Positions 19,034 through 27,096 of a stretch of 59,823 bases of DNA are shown here, one piece after another. The DNA is taken from the NCBI RefSeq assembly GCF_000177675.1, contig NZ_ADGX01000049.1, positions 1 through 59,823 of the forward strand, in the 5' to 3' direction. A program made the position numbers and the translations under genes. The stretch comes from Parafrankia sp. EUN1f. Its GTDB lineage: Bacteria > Actinomycetota > Actinomycetes > Frankiales > Frankiaceae. The notes under the pieces were generated by a model. It searched no databases and was not told the origin of the DNA. It saw only the letters and a list, made by a program, of their open reading frames with translations. Each line of letters opens with the position of its first letter. The first letter of the stretch is position 1.

Positions 19034-19070
19034 GGCCTTCTCCCTGCCGCCGACCGGTTAGGATCCTCAG

Positions 19071-19093
19071 TTTTGAGTGCTAGTGTATCAAAA
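19071..19093 (+). promoter_or_regulatory. Recurrent 23-bp motif, copy C
   Basis: TTTTGAG, seven variable bases, then GTATCAAAA. The ends TTTTGA and TCAAAA are an inverted repeat with an 11-bp spacer. It lies 37 bp upstream of the carotenoid oxygenase start and shares 17 of 23 positions with copy D. Confidence 0.5.
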
Positions 19094-19720
19094 ACCTCGG
19101 TCAACGCGAAAGATCGTTAACGCAAGGCCAGGCGGGAGTGCCCCCTGGCGAGTGTTCCGCCGGTCTGATTGCCTCGGTGTCGACGCCTGGTTACCTAGCA
19201 CGTCTCCCGGAGGGAGAACGGGACGTTCGGCGTCAAGATCGGCGACGAGCAGGAAGGGGGATTCGCGGTGGTCCTGGGAGTTTGTCACGCCTGGGACCGG
19301 ATTGCGTGGTCAAAGGTGATGGGTCCAACGTCTTACGCGAGTCGGCCGCCACTGTTCGGATACGTAATCAGCACCCTATGAGGCGTGGGCGATGAATCCC
19401 ATCGAACTCTGCGGCCACACGCACCTCATGGTCCTCGCTGCCGTCACGCGGAGCCTGACCTCGCCATCGGACTACAAGTCCGGCTACTATTGGTCCGCCG
19501 ATCATTGTCGACAAAATCTGGCGCATCCTGCGCGATCGAATCGCTACTCGGGACCTCCATGCGGCCACTCATCGAGCGTAACCTGTGTCGCATGACCAGC
19601 GAGACCCGCCGCCTCGGCCTGACCATCCACTTCGGACCAATCGTGCTCGCCTGAGCGCCCCGGTCGCTTTATGTCGTGTCGGACCCTCCTCGTCTGACTG
19701 CCGCAGCGAATGCTCGAGGC
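19094..19720. other. Stretch without a supported gene
   Basis: Between the divergent carotenoid oxygenase promoter and the end of the PaaI-like gene. I see only short frames with no family pattern. Confidence 0.5.
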
Positions 19721-20200
19721 TTAGTCGCCGAATCGCCGGGGGGCGAAGTAATAGGCAGGTAGGTCGTCCGTCGCCTCTGTCGGATCTAGCAGATAGTCTG
19801 CCCGTGGTACGAATGTCCCTGTGCCAACATCGACGAGTCGCTCTCCACTTCGAACGTGCGTCTGCATGAAGACCAGAGCCTGGCTATGCCGGAGTACCGT
19901 CGTGCGCAGGGTGAGCGGCGGCACGGCCGGTGCGAGGTAGTCGATGTTCAACGTCGCGGTCACAGGCGCCGCTCGGGCGGTCATGACGGTCATCGCCGTC
20001 GTACCCATGGCATGGTCGATCAGAGCCGAGACAACGCCGCCGTGAACGGCACCGTTGGGGTTGGTAGCTATCGGCGACGCGACGAGCGTCATCGTGGTCG
20101 AGCCTCGCGCAGCTTCCACGCATTTGATGCCGAAGCTTGCTGCTAGGGGAAGAGAGTTCACCCAGGCAATATAGGCCTCGGTGTCTGCTTGCACAGTCAC
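19721..20200 (-). CDS. PaaI-family hotdog thioesterase
   Basis: A 159-residue hotdog-fold protein. The core motif NPNGAVHGGVVSALIDHAMGTTA contains the HGG loop with the acid (Asp) used to hydrolyse acyl-CoA thioesters. A GTG start at 20200 fits the family's N-terminus. It is a single gene with no overlapping partner. Relatives release CoA from phenylacetyl-, hydroxybenzoyl- or medium acyl-CoAs, often as a salvage step when a CoA pathway stalls. Confidence 0.85.
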   Translation of the reverse strand: MTVQADTEAYIAWVNSLPLAASFGIKCVEAARGSTTMTLVASPIATNPNGAVHGGVVSALIDHAMGTTAMTVMTARAAPVTATLNIDYLAPAVPPLTLRTTVLRHSQALVFMQTHVRSGERLVDVGTGTFVPRADYLLDPTEATDDLPAYYFAPRRFGD

Positions 20201-20454
20201 GGCTTTGCCTCACGGTTGGATGCGGCGCGACCGAGGTCATGGACCGGCCGACGAGCCGAGAAGATATGATACATGCTGTCCAGATACTATCGCGCTAGTG
20301 TCCGCCTGGGAAGTGGCTAGTCTGCGTGCCTGCTGGTCGCCGGGCGCCCTGCCTCGCCGATCATGTAAGCGACGCGGGATGCCCAGACGAGCGACCGGTG
20401 GGCTGTATTGGAGCCTCTGCTGCGTCGGAGGCAGACAGGAAGGGTCAGAGCCGG

Positions 20455-20700
20455 CCTGCGACGTGGACGCGGCCCCGGCTGATCGACGGAATCCGGTGGC
20501 GGACGCCGACCGGGACACCGTGGCAGAACGCGCCGGCCCAGCATAGGCATTGGCGCACGAAGGACGGGCTGTTCCGGGACTGGCAGCGTGACGGTACGTG
20601 GAAGGCGGGTGCTGACCGGCTTGCAGGCGCAGGCGGACGCCGCGGGCTGATTACCTGGGAGGTGTCGGCGGACTCGATGGCGGCGCGGGCACATCAGTAG
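20455..20700 (+). pseudogene. IS5-family transposase, N-terminal fragment
   Basis: WTRPRLIDGIRWRTPTGTPW, LFRDWQRDGTW, LITWEVSADSMAARAHQ and stop. This is the N-terminal part of IS5-group transposases up to the first catalytic Asp region. The 250 bp to its left hold nothing recognisable. Confidence 0.65.
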
Positions 20701-20774
20701 TAACAATCGCCGTCCCGGCGATCAACGAATGGCTACCCCGATGAACGTCCCAAACAGGCCCTAGTCGACGGCGG

Positions 20775-20795
20775 CACCAGGAGCTGCTCCTGGTG
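20775..20795. promoter_or_regulatory. Palindromic operator candidate of the TetR gene
   Basis: A perfect palindrome of 10-bp arms CACCAGGAGC and GCTCCTGGTG around one T, ending 18 bp before the ATG of the TetR-family gene. Size, symmetry and position are those of a TetR autoregulatory operator. Confidence 0.55.
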
Positions 20796-20813
20796 TGTCG
20801 AACGGAGGATGGC

Positions 20814-21425
20814 ATGACCGGATCTGATATGCGGGACCCGAAGCTGCGGCGTCCCGGGCGTCCTCGAAGCGTCATCAGCATGGAGGAGGTGGCGCGTGCC
20901 GCCGCTCAACTGTTCTCCCAGGGTGGCTACAGCGCGGTGTCCATTGAGGCGGTTGCCGAGCGGCTCTCCGTCTCCAGAGCCACGTTGTACCGCACGGTGT
21001 CGACGAAAGAGGATCTTCTCGGCATCGTGCTGGAACGCTACACCACGGACCTGGGTGAAAGGGCGCGCCAGATAATCGAGGCCGATCGTGATCCGCGGGC
21101 GACGTTGGAGGGCCTGCTGCGTATCCAGGTCGACGCGGCAATCACGACCAAGGAGTTTCTCACCGTGGTGGCCGGCGGCACGGGAGTGCAATCGGACTCC
21201 TACCGACGCTGGCAGAAGTGGTCTCACGAGTACGAGTCGATGTGGCAGGGCGTGGTGGCGAGGGCCATCGACGCCGGTGTCCTGGCGGAGGCCGATCCTG
21301 TCGTGACGACGAGACTGTTGCTGGGTATGGCGATCTGGGTGTCGCGCTGGTACCGAGACAGCGAGGGACACAGCGCCGACGAGATCGCCGATGTCGCGGT
21401 GCGACTGATCCTGGCCCCTCATTGA
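20814..21425 (+). CDS. TetR/AcrR-family transcriptional regulator
   Basis: A 203-residue regulator with an N-terminal helix-turn-helix (AAAQLFSQGGYSAVSIEAVAERLSVSRATLYRTVSTKEDL, about residues 24-62) and an all-helical ligand domain. ATG at 20814 follows CGGAGGA; a perfect 21-bp palindrome sits between promoter and start. It ends 8 bp from the end of the convergent SDR gene. It is the only intact TetR gene in the region and a candidate controller of the motif shared by four nearby promoters, although its own palindrome has a different sequence. Confidence 0.85.
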   Translation: MTGSDMRDPKLRRPGRPRSVISMEEVARAAAQLFSQGGYSAVSIEAVAERLSVSRATLYRTVSTKEDLLGIVLERYTTDLGERARQIIEADRDPRATLEGLLRIQVDAAITTKEFLTVVAGGTGVQSDSYRRWQKWSHEYESMWQGVVARAIDAGVLAEADPVVTTRLLLGMAIWVSRWYRDSEGHSADEIADVAVRLILAPH

Positions 21426-21432
21426 CCTGCGG

Positions 21433-22221
21433 TCATCCTGCGGAGATGCCGCCGTTGACGCTGATCACCTGACCGGTGACCCTGGCAGCAGCCGGTCCGG
21501 CCAGCCACAGAACTACCGCGGCGACATCGTCAGCAACCGGCAGGCCGAGCTGGGCCTTTTGCGTGATCTTGTTGAAGATCTTCGCCCCGAACTCATCGGC
21601 CAGCAGCCGGTCGGCGGTCGGCGTCTGGGCGATCAGGCTGGGCGTCACGGAATGCACTCGGATGCCGTGACGCTTCACCTCGAGGGCGAGCGTACGTGAG
21701 AACATCGTGATGGCCGCCATGGCGCCACCCGCGATGGACTCACCCGGCGTCGGGACCTTGGCGGCATCGGAGGCGACGTTGACGATGGTCCCTCCCCGGT
21801 CCTGCATGAAAGGGAGCACAGCGCGGTTCATCTGCATCACCGGCAGGACCAGTCCGAGGAGGATCCGTTCGAGTTCGACGGGGTCTTGCTGCAGGAGCGG
21901 GCCGAGGTGACCTCCCGGCGCGACGGCCGAAGCGAAGGTGTCGATGTGCCCGCCTAGGAAGGCTGCGGCCTCCGCGGCCAGCCTGTCGGAGTCGTGGGTG
22001 CCGCCAGCATCGCCGGTCACGAAGTGAACCTTCGCGCCGTGTGTAGCGACGCTGCGCGCAGCCTCGGTGCCTCGACGGGTGTCGCGACCCAAGAGAACGA
22101 TTCGTTCGGCCCCAGCTATGGCGAATTGCGTGGCAATGGCGAGCCCCACGCCCGAGGTTCCGCCGCTGACCAGCACCCGGCCCGTCATCAGAGGGCGTGG
22201 CTGTGTCGGTTCTGGGGCCAT
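21433..22221 (-). CDS. SDR-fold protein lacking the catalytic Tyr and Lys
   Basis: A 262-residue Rossmann protein. The cofactor loop SGGTSGVGLAIA (about residue 20) and the catalytic-Ser region NVASDAAKVPTPG are present, but where SDR enzymes have YxxxK this protein reads SIAGGAMAAITMFSRTLALE, with Ala at the Tyr position and Met at the Lys position. The rest of the fold is well kept (ISVNGGISAG end), so it is not a decayed gene. It may bind NAD(P) without classical reduction or use another mechanism. It may start at the internal ATG before TGRVLVSGG. It is convergent with the TetR gene. Confidence 0.8.
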   Translation of the reverse strand: MAPEPTQPRPLMTGRVLVSGGTSGVGLAIATQFAIAGAERIVLLGRDTRRGTEAARSVATHGAKVHFVTGDAGGTHDSDRLAAEAAAFLGGHIDTFASAVAPGGHLGPLLQQDPVELERILLGLVLPVMQMNRAVLPFMQDRGGTIVNVASDAAKVPTPGESIAGGAMAAITMFSRTLALEVKRHGIRVHSVTPSLIAQTPTADRLLADEFGAKIFNKITQKAQLGLPVADDVAAVVLWLAGPAAARVTGQVISVNGGISAG

Positions 22222-22392
22222 CGTCTGCTCCTGTGTCAGTGCTGCGACGGGTGCATCAGCGCTCAGGCGGCGGGCTGTCCAGGCATCCTAATTTTTGAAA
22301 GCTTTTCCAAAAGGTAGGTCTTGATTCAGGCCATTTGGTCAAAACGCCCGCCAGGAAGCGCCCCTCCCGCGGCTGATGCGCGGGGCCGGGTG

Positions 22393-24660
22393 TCAGACCT
22401 GGATGAGGATGTCGTGGAGAGGCTCGTCGTCGTCCGCGATCAGCTCAGCGTCGATCCGTAGACCGGTCACTGGGCAAAGGTACTCGCGAAGGCGAACGCG
22501 GTCGGCCATGTCAGTGTTGGCCACCTCGTGCTCGGGTGCCAGGTGACGGATGAGAGTGTCCCGCGTCAAGGCGCGGTCCTTGTAGTTCGCGGTGGCCGGC
22601 CCGAGGTCGGCGCCATTGCACCACCACCTGCCGTTGACGACGTACAGGAGATCGCCGACTCGATCAGCATCATAAGGGGCCTCGATCGATTGGCCTGGCT
22701 CGGCGCCTCCCAACCGCTCTCTGCGTATAGACAGACGCCGAGCTGCGGTGGCTGCTAGGTCCACCTGGTCGCCTGTAAAGACCACTCCGTACACCCGGTC
22801 CGCGGTCGGGACATCGACGAGCAGGTCCTCTAGGTCCCTCTTCACCAGCGCTGGGTCGCGCAACAGCGGATCGCCGTATCCGGGCGCTGCCGGGGAGACC
22901 CACTGGATTATGTCGCCGTCGCCGAAAGGGAATGGGGGACCCACATGGGTGAGCACCTCCTCCTCGCCGGCGAGTTCCTCGATGGTGATGGGCACGCGCT
23001 CGGCCGCGAGCTGCGAGTGCACGTCCGTCTTCCGCAGGATACGGCACTGGGCCATGCTGCCCGGGTTGCCGCCGAACAGACCTTGACCGGTGGTGAAGCT
23101 CTCATTCTGGTAGTTAATCATCTCGCCTCCGATCACGCCGCGGATCATCAGCGTCTCGTGGTAGCCGACACCGGCGCGATGGCGGCCGCTGCCGCCAATA
23201 CCGGAATTGATCATTTTTCGGGCAAGCACGACCACTGGCCCTTGCGCCTCGAGGTCTTCGGAGTTGTAGGCCATAGCGTCAGGGATCCACCACTGACCTC
23301 CCGCGTCGACGCCATCTCGCTGGGGGCGTCCGGCGAGGCTGCCCATGAGCCCGTTGGCGTCGATCAGGAGAAACGGAGAACCGTTCGAGTCCAGCCCGGC
23401 ACCGATCAGACTGTTGAGGTTCGGCGAGCACGGGCCCAGCGGAAGTGATCGAGCGACGTCGTCACCACACGCGAGCATCTTACTTACGACCGCACCAGCG
23501 ACGTTGCATTGAACGGCGGCCATGCGGATACCTGAGGCACTGACCGCCCCTGGATACTCGGCACAGTTCATCAAACCGGACGTGGGGTTGAAAACGACGC
23601 GCCGGTAGGCGCCGCCGTAGGCGCCGGCCAGGTCCGGAACCATCTGCTGGGTGATCGCGGCGAGCACGATGCCGCTAAGGCCGGCGAAGGTGATATTGCC
23701 GCCGCCCAGCTGCGGGGCGGTGCCCTCGTTGTCGACCATCAGCCAGTCGCCGCGTTTGGTGATGGTGATCTGCTGGGCGTGGATCTGGCGGTCGCCCGGG
23801 AATGCGCCCTCGATGTAGGTACGGTGTGACCACCGACCGTCGGGGATCGCCTGGAGTCGCTCGACGAACAGGCGCTCACCGGCGTCGACCACACGACGCA
23901 TGACGCTCTTGACAACGTCGGCCCCGTACCGTTCTAAGAGCCGCTCGACCTTGTCGCGAGTGGCCGTCGCACCACCCACGGCAGCCCGGACGTCCATCCG
24001 GGTCATGGTCGGATATCGACTCTGACGGACGAACATACTCTCAATGTCGCGGCGCAGCTTGCCGTCGCGGATCAAGGTGATCGGAGGAACCAGCATCGGT
24101 TCTTGCCACACGTCGGTCGCACCGACGCATTGACTGCCCGGGACCGAACCTCCCACGTCCGAGAAGTGCATGGAGTTAGCTATCCAGCCGAAGAGCCGAC
24201 CGTCGCTGAAGATGGGAGCGATGATGGTGACGTCGGATTGGTGGGCGGAGCCGATGTACGGGTCGCTGGCGAGGAACATGTCTCCCGCCTGGATCTCTCC
24301 CTCCTCGAAGTGCTCGAGGATATATTTGATCGTCAGCGCGTTCTGGTTGGAGAAGTAGACGACGCCCGCACCGATGCACACCAGATCGGCGTCTTCGGTG
24401 AGCAGCGACGCTTGGAAGTCGCGCGCGAGCATCACTATTGGGGACAGGCTCAGACGTTGCAGCATGTCGGCATGCTCGAGATTAATGTTCGTCAGGGCAT
24501 TACGTACGACCTCGTAGGTGATTGGGTCAACGTCGCTGTCGCTACCCTGGTGAAGATTCAACGATGCGTTGATGGGCAGCGGCTCACGCGGCACGTAACC
24601 ACGGGTCGTGCCGTCCCACAATGCGACCTCTTCGCTCGTGGCTACATTTGTGAGAATCAT
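22393..24660 (-). CDS. Hydantoinase B/oxoprolinase-type subunit, with a carboxylase-gamma-like tail
   Basis: A 755-residue HyuB family protein. It has VDPITYEVVRNALTNINLEHADMLQRLS at the N-terminus, AGDMFLASDPYIGSAHQSDVTIIAPIF, GGGNITFAGLSG and GPCSPNLNSLIGAG, then a GGSGRHRAGVGYHETLMIRG block. The last ~110 residues, including REYLCPVTGLRIDAEL and PLHDILI, resemble small gamma-type subunits of acetone/acetophenone carboxylases, suggesting a fusion. The start ATG at 24660 overlaps the stop of HyuA (ATGA). Family members hydrolyse cyclic amides or carboxylate ketones with ATP; the tail favours the carboxylase side, but this is inference. Confidence 0.82.
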   Translation of the reverse strand: MILTNVATSEEVALWDGTTRGYVPREPLPINASLNLHQGSDSDVDPITYEVVRNALTNINLEHADMLQRLSLSPIVMLARDFQASLLTEDADLVCIGAGVVYFSNQNALTIKYILEHFEEGEIQAGDMFLASDPYIGSAHQSDVTIIAPIFSDGRLFGWIANSMHFSDVGGSVPGSQCVGATDVWQEPMLVPPITLIRDGKLRRDIESMFVRQSRYPTMTRMDVRAAVGGATATRDKVERLLERYGADVVKSVMRRVVDAGERLFVERLQAIPDGRWSHRTYIEGAFPGDRQIHAQQITITKRGDWLMVDNEGTAPQLGGGNITFAGLSGIVLAAITQQMVPDLAGAYGGAYRRVVFNPTSGLMNCAEYPGAVSASGIRMAAVQCNVAGAVVSKMLACGDDVARSLPLGPCSPNLNSLIGAGLDSNGSPFLLIDANGLMGSLAGRPQRDGVDAGGQWWIPDAMAYNSEDLEAQGPVVVLARKMINSGIGGSGRHRAGVGYHETLMIRGVIGGEMINYQNESFTTGQGLFGGNPGSMAQCRILRKTDVHSQLAAERVPITIEELAGEEEVLTHVGPPFPFGDGDIIQWVSPAAPGYGDPLLRDPALVKRDLEDLLVDVPTADRVYGVVFTGDQVDLAATAARRLSIRRERLGGAEPGQSIEAPYDADRVGDLLYVVNGRWWCNGADLGPATANYKDRALTRDTLIRHLAPEHEVANTDMADRVRLREYLCPVTGLRIDAELIADDDEPLHDILIQV

Positions 24661-26783
24661 GCCTTCTTCTTCCTCAGGGTAAGGACGACGTTTCCGATCG
24701 CATCGGTCTCGAGGTGTTGACCCGGCGCCACGGAGATACTGGTGTGGGCGAGTTGAACGACTGACGGGCCGTAAATGCGTTGGCCCGTAGGCGGTGCGCC
24801 CTCGTACACAGCCGTGCGTCGCCATGCCTCGGTGCCGGGCCAGAAGACGTTTCGGAATCGGGCCGGCTCGGCATGGTCAGTGGCAGGCTGTCCGGCAGCT
24901 GCAACGGCCGGGATCGACTGCGTGTCCAGGTCGACGCGAGCCGTGACGCGGATGGCGAAGATCTCGATCGTCTGGAATACTGCAAGCGCCGCCTCGCCGA
25001 ATAGTCGCTTATACTGACTTCGGAAGGCTTCTGTCAAGGTCCGGGAGGTCTGGGCGGGATCGCCGGTCAGCGGCGGCAGGGAGAGCTCGAGCTCCTGGAG
25101 GTACTGTTCGGCGTAGCGTGCCAGTGCGGTGTACTCAACTGTCACCTGTTCGTCCGAGAAGCCGGCCTCGCGCATAGCGGCTCGGGCCTGATCTTCGAGC
25201 GAGCCCACGATGGAGCCGAGTGCATGAAGGTCGAACGGTGCCGTGATTGAGCACTCGCGCTCGAACACCTGCATGACGTTGCTCGCCGCGATCCCGTAAG
25301 CTGATAGGGTTGACGCGCCGTTGCCCATGGGAATCACGACATGGTCGGCTCCCAATTCCTCCGCGAAGTGAAAGGCGTGCACCGGTCCGGCGCCTCCGAA
25401 GGCGTACACGGTGAAGTCGCGCGGATCGACGCCTTGTTCGATCGTGCGCTGGCGGATGAGGGTCGCCGCGTTGTGATTGTTGACGCGCAGGATCCCAGAG
25501 GCTGTCTCCTCTAGCGAGAGGCCAAGTTGGTCGGCGAGTGCCTGGACGGCGTCGGCGGCCCGTTGTGCGTTCAGCTCCATGCGGCCGCCGAGGAACTCAT
25601 CGGGGTCGAGCAGCCTCAGCACCACGTCCGCGTCGGTGACGGTGGGCCGACTCCCGAACCCGTAGCACGCGGGCCCGGGCGAGGACCCCGCCGACTCGGG
25701 ACCGACCCTCAGGCCTCCGCTGTGCGGATCGACCTGCGCGATCGAGCCGCCGCCGCACGCGATGGACCGCACGTCGAGCTGCGAGACCTTGAACGTGTAC
25801 TGCTCGATGACATTCTCGCTAGACAGGATCGGCCTGCCGTCGATTAGCAGACCGACCTCAAACGACGTCCCACCCATGTCGGTCGCGATCACGTTCTGGT
25901 GACCGCTGCGACGAGCAATGGTCGCCGTCCCCGCGAGTCCGCCAGCGGGCCCGGAACCGATCGTCTGGATCGGGAGCCGTGACGCCACTGCGACGGGCAG
26001 AACGCCACCATTGGACTGCATGATGAATGGCGCGCGCCGGATCCCTCTTCGGCTCAGCTCCTCTGCCAGCTCGGTCAGGTATCGGCTCGATGCTGGGCCC
26101 ACGTAGGAGTTGATGACGGTCGCGACGGTCCTCTCGTACTCGCCCTGGCGAGGTGCGATCTCCGACGAGAGACTCACGTAGAGCCGGGGGTCGATCTCGT
26201 GGACGAGCTCGCGCAGCCGAAGCTCATGCTCAGGGTTGCGGAATGACCACAGGAGTGCGATCGAGATGGCATCGACGCCTCTATCGATGAGGTCGCTGAT
26301 CACTTCGCGCGCTGAGTCCTCGTCCAGCGGTGCCAGGATGGTGCCGTCCCGGGTGACACGCTCTGGGACCTCTGCGATGAGGCGACGCGGGACGATGGGG
26401 ACGGGCTTGTCCGTGTCGCGGACGTTCGCGCGCAGATCCGCTGCCACTCCTGCGGTGCGGCCGCGGCCACGCATCATCGACAGTGCGTCGCCGTGCCCTC
26501 GGGTCGCGACGACGCCGACCCGGGCGCCGTTGCGCTCGACCACGAGATTCGTGCCGATCGTCGTTCCGTGGCTGAACCGATCGATCGCGGCCACGAAGGA
26601 GTCGAGAGACTCGCCAGCGCCTCGCGCCAGCTGCTCGAGGCCTGCCATCACCCCCACCACGGGCGAGGAGGCATGTGTGGAAAGGGCTTTGGCGGTGAGG
26701 ACGCGTCCGCTGGGATCGATCGCGACGCAGTCGGTGAAGGTGCCCCCGATGTCGACTCCTACTACGTAGCTCACGCGATGCAT
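24657..26783 (-). CDS. Hydantoinase A/oxoprolinase-type ATP-binding subunit
   Basis: A 708-residue HyuA family protein (ASKHA ATPase fold). VVGVDIGGTFTDCVAID at the start is the phosphate-binding loop; GTTIGTNLVVERNG, MQSNGGVLP, IGSGPAGGLAGTA and ATDMGGTSFEVGL follow in the usual order. It pairs with the HyuB subunit in one operon with overlapping codons. It would use ATP to drive ring opening or ketone carboxylation. ATG 26783 matches the family N-terminus; a GTG three codons in (SYVVGVDIGG) is an alternative. It is divergent from the FadD gene at 27097. Confidence 0.87.
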   Translation of the reverse strand: MHRVSYVVGVDIGGTFTDCVAIDPSGRVLTAKALSTHASSPVVGVMAGLEQLARGAGESLDSFVAAIDRFSHGTTIGTNLVVERNGARVGVVATRGHGDALSMMRGRGRTAGVAADLRANVRDTDKPVPIVPRRLIAEVPERVTRDGTILAPLDEDSAREVISDLIDRGVDAISIALLWSFRNPEHELRLRELVHEIDPRLYVSLSSEIAPRQGEYERTVATVINSYVGPASSRYLTELAEELSRRGIRRAPFIMQSNGGVLPVAVASRLPIQTIGSGPAGGLAGTATIARRSGHQNVIATDMGGTSFEVGLLIDGRPILSSENVIEQYTFKVSQLDVRSIACGGGSIAQVDPHSGGLRVGPESAGSSPGPACYGFGSRPTVTDADVVLRLLDPDEFLGGRMELNAQRAADAVQALADQLGLSLEETASGILRVNNHNAATLIRQRTIEQGVDPRDFTVYAFGGAGPVHAFHFAEELGADHVVIPMGNGASTLSAYGIAASNVMQVFERECSITAPFDLHALGSIVGSLEDQARAAMREAGFSDEQVTVEYTALARYAEQYLQELELSLPPLTGDPAQTSRTLTEAFRSQYKRLFGEAALAVFQTIEIFAIRVTARVDLDTQSIPAVAAAGQPATDHAEPARFRNVFWPGTEAWRRTAVYEGAPPTGQRIYGPSVVQLAHTSISVAPGQHLETDAIGNVVLTLRKKKA

Positions 26784-27034
26784 CCCCGCGCGGACATCAT
26801 TTTCAAGGCGTGAAGCCCCCTGTTCGTGTCGGCGGGTCGGGTACGACGACGCCCTCGGCAATCGTGAGACTATCTGTCGCAATACCCTGTATGGTGCAGG
26901 TCACAGGTGTCAAGGGGTGCCGAGTGGCGGAGGGTCCACCGAGGGCGTCGGCGGCGCCCCACCCGTGGGGTCTCGCCGCTGGCTGTCGGTCGGGATGTCA
27001 TGGATGCTTGCGGCGCAGGTAGCGGGCAGCTAGA

Positions 27035-27057
27035 TTTTGAGACTTAACGTATCGAAA
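27035..27057 (+). promoter_or_regulatory. Recurrent 23-bp motif, copy D
   Basis: TTTTGAGAC, five variable bases, then GTATCGAAA, in the divergent region between hyuA and the fadD-like gene. It ends 39 bp before the GTG at 27097, the same distance as copy A from its start. Confidence 0.5.
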
Positions 27058-27096
27058 AACTGTTCGGATGGCTGGCAGAGGGACGAGGGAGCAGGA

